Shown piece by piece: positions 62,128 to 64,000 of a DNA stretch of 64,000 nt (position 1 is its first letter; each line of letters starts with the position of its first letter). The DNA lies in assembly GCA_035693025.1 (NCBI GenBank), contig DASSHI010000034.1, positions 1 through 64,000 on the forward strand, read 5' to 3'. Origin of the DNA: VRUE01 sp035693025 (lineage in GTDB: Bacteria > Actinomycetota > Thermoleophilia > Solirubrobacterales > 70-9). Position numbers and translations under genes: made by a program. The notes under the pieces were generated by a model. The model was not told where the DNA came from. It searched no databases and worked only from the letters and a program-made list of their open reading frames with translations.

Positions 62128-62787
62128 ATGAACGGCAGAGCGGTACCCCGGCTGGCGGCTCTCAGCGGCGCCGGCTTCTTCGTCCTTGCGACGGCCGGCC
62201 ACTTCGCCTACCCGAGCGCGCCGGACTTCATGGCGAAGGCGCCCGCCGTGCAGGCCTTCTACGTGGCCCACCACGGCGCCGTGCTGGCCTCCAACACCCT
62301 TTACCTACTGAGCGGCATGCTGCTGCTCGTCTTCGCCGCGGCGCTGCGGGCGGCGCTGCGCGGCGATGAGCGGGGCGAGCTGACGGCGACCGCCGTGTTC
62401 GGAGCGCTGATCGCGGGCGCGAGCATGATGATCGCCAGCTCCGCGGTCGACATGGCCGGCGCGCTGCACGTCCAAGAACAGGGAACGATCGCGCCCCAGT
62501 CGGCGAGCGTCTTCTGGGACCTGAACCACGTCCTCTTCGGGCTCGCCGCGCCGATGGCCCTCGCCGTCGCCCTCCTCGGCTGTGCTCTCGCCTCGCTGCG
62601 CGACCACGCCCTGCCGAGTTGGCTCGGCGCCGTCAGCCTTGTTCTCGGGATCGCCCTGGCAATTCCCCCGATCAACTACGTCGCTATCGTCGTCTTCATC
62701 TTCTGGTCGCTGGCCGCGAGCATCGTGCTGGCGCTGCCGGGCGAGGTGGACGTCAGCCGACTGGCCGGCGCCGCTGAGACCGGGTAG
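62128..62787 (+). CDS. DUF4386-like membrane protein
   Basis: 219 residues with six predicted helices (LAALSGAGFFVLATAGHFAY; NTLYLLSGMLLLVFAAALRAAL; APMALAVALLGCALASL). The pattern LSGAGFFVLATAGHF near the N-terminus resembles DUF4386-type proteins. RBS AGGAGGAACC. Function unknown; followed by the secreted protein at 62892. Confidence 0.7.
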   Translation: MNGRAVPRLAALSGAGFFVLATAGHFAYPSAPDFMAKAPAVQAFYVAHHGAVLASNTLYLLSGMLLLVFAAALRAALRGDERGELTATAVFGALIAGASMMIASSAVDMAGALHVQEQGTIAPQSASVFWDLNHVLFGLAAPMALAVALLGCALASLRDHALPSWLGAVSLVLGIALAIPPINYVAIVVFIFWSLAASIVLALPGEVDVSRLAGAAETG

Positions 62788-62891
62788 CGCCGACGCGCCT
62801 CGACCTTGTAAGACCCGGGGAGCGGCAACCCCCGCGACCTCAAATCGGCCGGGCGACCGTCGCCCGGCCCGAGCGAAAGGACCAAGCAGAG

Positions 62892-63740
62892 ATGAAAACC
62901 ACAGCAGAGCGCCGGCTCAAGCCGGTGGCCGTCGTCCTCGGCACCGCCTGCGCCGCCGCTGCCCTGTGGGCCGCCGGACCGGCACAGGCCGCGGCGCTGC
63001 CCAAGCTGACGCTGAAGATCGACGCCAACTCGATCGCGGTCGGCGGGGCGACGCAGTCGGGCGGCGTCAACGTCGTCACGACCACCAGCTCCAAGAAGGG
63101 CGCCGAAGCGATCCTCTTCCGGCTCGACCCGGGGAAGACCGCGGCCGAACTCCAGGCCTTCCTCAAGTCGAAGAAGTCCCAGGATCCCAACGAAGCGAAT
63201 CGCTACGGCGCGATCGTCTTCGACGCGGAAGCCATCCCGGGCCACCCGAGCGAAGCGCAGACGGTGCTGGCGCCGGGCGAATATCTCGCGCTGGCGGCGC
63301 CGGGACACGGGCCGCCGAAGATCGCCACGCCGTTCACGGTCAGCGCCGCAGCCGCTCCGGCCGCGCTGCCGAAGCCGCAGGCGACGATCCGCTCGATCGA
63401 CTTCGACTTCCGCGGCCCGAGCACGCTGCACGAGGGCGAGCTCGTCCGCTTCAAGAACGAAGGCTTCCTCGTCCACATGGACCTCGCCTTCCCGGTCAAG
63501 AGCAAGGCGGCCGCAAAGCAGGTAGCGCACGGCATGCTGACCGGCAGGCAGAAGGGGCTGGGCAAGCTGTTCGCCGGCCCACCGGTCGGCTTCCAGGGGG
63601 CTGTCTCCCACGGCGCCTTCCAGCAGGAGAGGATCGACGCCAGGCCCGGCTGGTACGTGCAGGTCTGCTTCATGGAAGACCAGGAGGGAGTGCCGCACAC
63701 GCAGCTCGGGATGGAGCGCCTGCTCAGGATCGTGAAGTGA
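62892..63740 (+). CDS. Secreted protein with cupredoxin-like C-terminal region
   Basis: 282 residues. Signal peptide KPVAVVLGTACAAAALWAAGPAQAAA; two beta-rich halves. The second contains RSIDFDFRGPSTLHEGELVRFKNEGFLVHMDLAF and a late CFMEDQEGVPHTQLGM, reminiscent of cupredoxin ligands (H, C, H, M), though the spacing is not diagnostic. Copper or metal binding is possible, not shown. GAA is frequent for Glu. Confidence 0.65.
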   Translation: MKTTAERRLKPVAVVLGTACAAAALWAAGPAQAAALPKLTLKIDANSIAVGGATQSGGVNVVTTTSSKKGAEAILFRLDPGKTAAELQAFLKSKKSQDPNEANRYGAIVFDAEAIPGHPSEAQTVLAPGEYLALAAPGHGPPKIATPFTVSAAAAPAALPKPQATIRSIDFDFRGPSTLHEGELVRFKNEGFLVHMDLAFPVKSKAAAKQVAHGMLTGRQKGLGKLFAGPPVGFQGAVSHGAFQQERIDARPGWYVQVCFMEDQEGVPHTQLGMERLLRIVK

Positions 63741-63777
63741 GCGGCGGCAAGGCCGGCGCGTAGCAACGGGACTCGGG

Positions 63778-64000
63778 GTGTCGGTCAGCAAGCCCGAGTC
63801 GATCGAGAGAGCACGCCCCGGCGTCACCCGCCGGGGCGTGCAGATCGCGCTCGGCCTGCTCTGGCTGCTCGACGGCGCGCTGCAGTTCCAGCCGTATATG
63901 TACTCGCGCGACTTCCTGGGCGAGATCGAAAGCCTCGCGCAGATGCAGCCCGCCTTGATCGGTCACCCAATCCTCTGGGCCACCCACTTCGTCGCGCCGC
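63778..64000 (+). CDS. Membrane protein (partial, N-terminal)
   Basis: 74 residues to the window edge from GTG 63778: RRGVQIALGLLWLLDGALQFQPYMYSRDF is a typical start of a family of actinobacterial membrane proteins whose members usually continue with several more helices. The strong hairpin at 63811-63841 lies inside this start, so a later GTG at 63838 is an alternative. Confidence 0.6.
   Translation, partial: MSVSKPESIERARPGVTRRGVQIALGLLWLLDGALQFQPYMYSRDFLGEIESLAQMQPALIGHPILWATHFVAP
63811..63841. terminator. Strong hairpin, possible terminator or leader structure
   Basis: Perfect 13-bp arms GCACGCCCCGGCG with a 5-nt loop TCACC; no T-tract follows. It lies 70-100 bp downstream of the secreted protein stop, where a terminator would be, but also within the apparent start of the next gene. 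Confidence 0.45.

Overview
The window is GC-rich, densely coded and largely free of recognisable IS elements. SoxR with a 2Fe-2S centre, an SOS box of the CGAAC-N4-GTTCG type, a DnaE2 mutasome, DrrAB and LpqY/Sug-like ABC importers, encapsulin, an Excalibur protein and many TetR regulators all point to an actinobacterium. Several secreted families look like those of soil Thermoleophilia (Solirubrobacterales). That placement is an inference, because no rRNA or marker gene is present.

0-7.4 kb: amidase, TetR, a secreted protein, an MMPL exporter with a TetR, and a small coiled-coil membrane protein. 7.4-12.5 kb: an SOS mutasome locus (SOS box, N-terminally truncated ImuB, DUF6504-like protein, DnaE2). 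A two-gene DUF6883/DUF4926-like module interrupts it in the opposite orientation. dnaE2 carries two in-frame copies of a 43-bp palindromic element; a third copy lies at 18.9 kb. 12.5-31 kb: SoxR and its target promoter, drug exporters, an SGNH hydrolase, a DEAD-box helicase, a Usp-MFS-MBL operon, a second TetR/coiled-coil pair, PdxH and an NlpC/P60-type peptidase. 31-41 kb: CorA-like transporter, an encapsulin/encapsulated-ferritin operon, an L,D-transpeptidase, a DNA alkyltransferase, and a TetR with paired operators. 41-48.6 kb: DrrAB exporter and a trehalose/maltose-type ABC importer with a debranching-like glycosidase. 48.8-51.4 kb: Usp, MFS and TetR.

51.4-59.1 kb is a compositionally distinct island next to a tRNA-Ala(CGC) gene. 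Eight genes on the minus strand are almost all start/stop coupled: acyl carrier protein, Xre regulator, ImmA/IrrE metallopeptidase fused to a chagasin-type cysteine-protease inhibitor, papain-like C1 peptidase, thymidylate-synthase-like enzyme, HMUDK/aGPT-type protein, DUF1599/Nmad1-like protein and TylF-type methyltransferase. A dedicated holo-ACP synthase diverges from a shared 10-bp-arm operator, and a MazG/MazG_C protein converges from the far end. I know of no characterised system with this composition. It looks like nucleotide or base modification chemistry joined to a carrier protein and a protease/inhibitor/repressor control circuit, and it is the main candidate for an undescribed system. 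The right end (59.5-64 kb) holds a NarL-type two-component system and membrane or secreted proteins.
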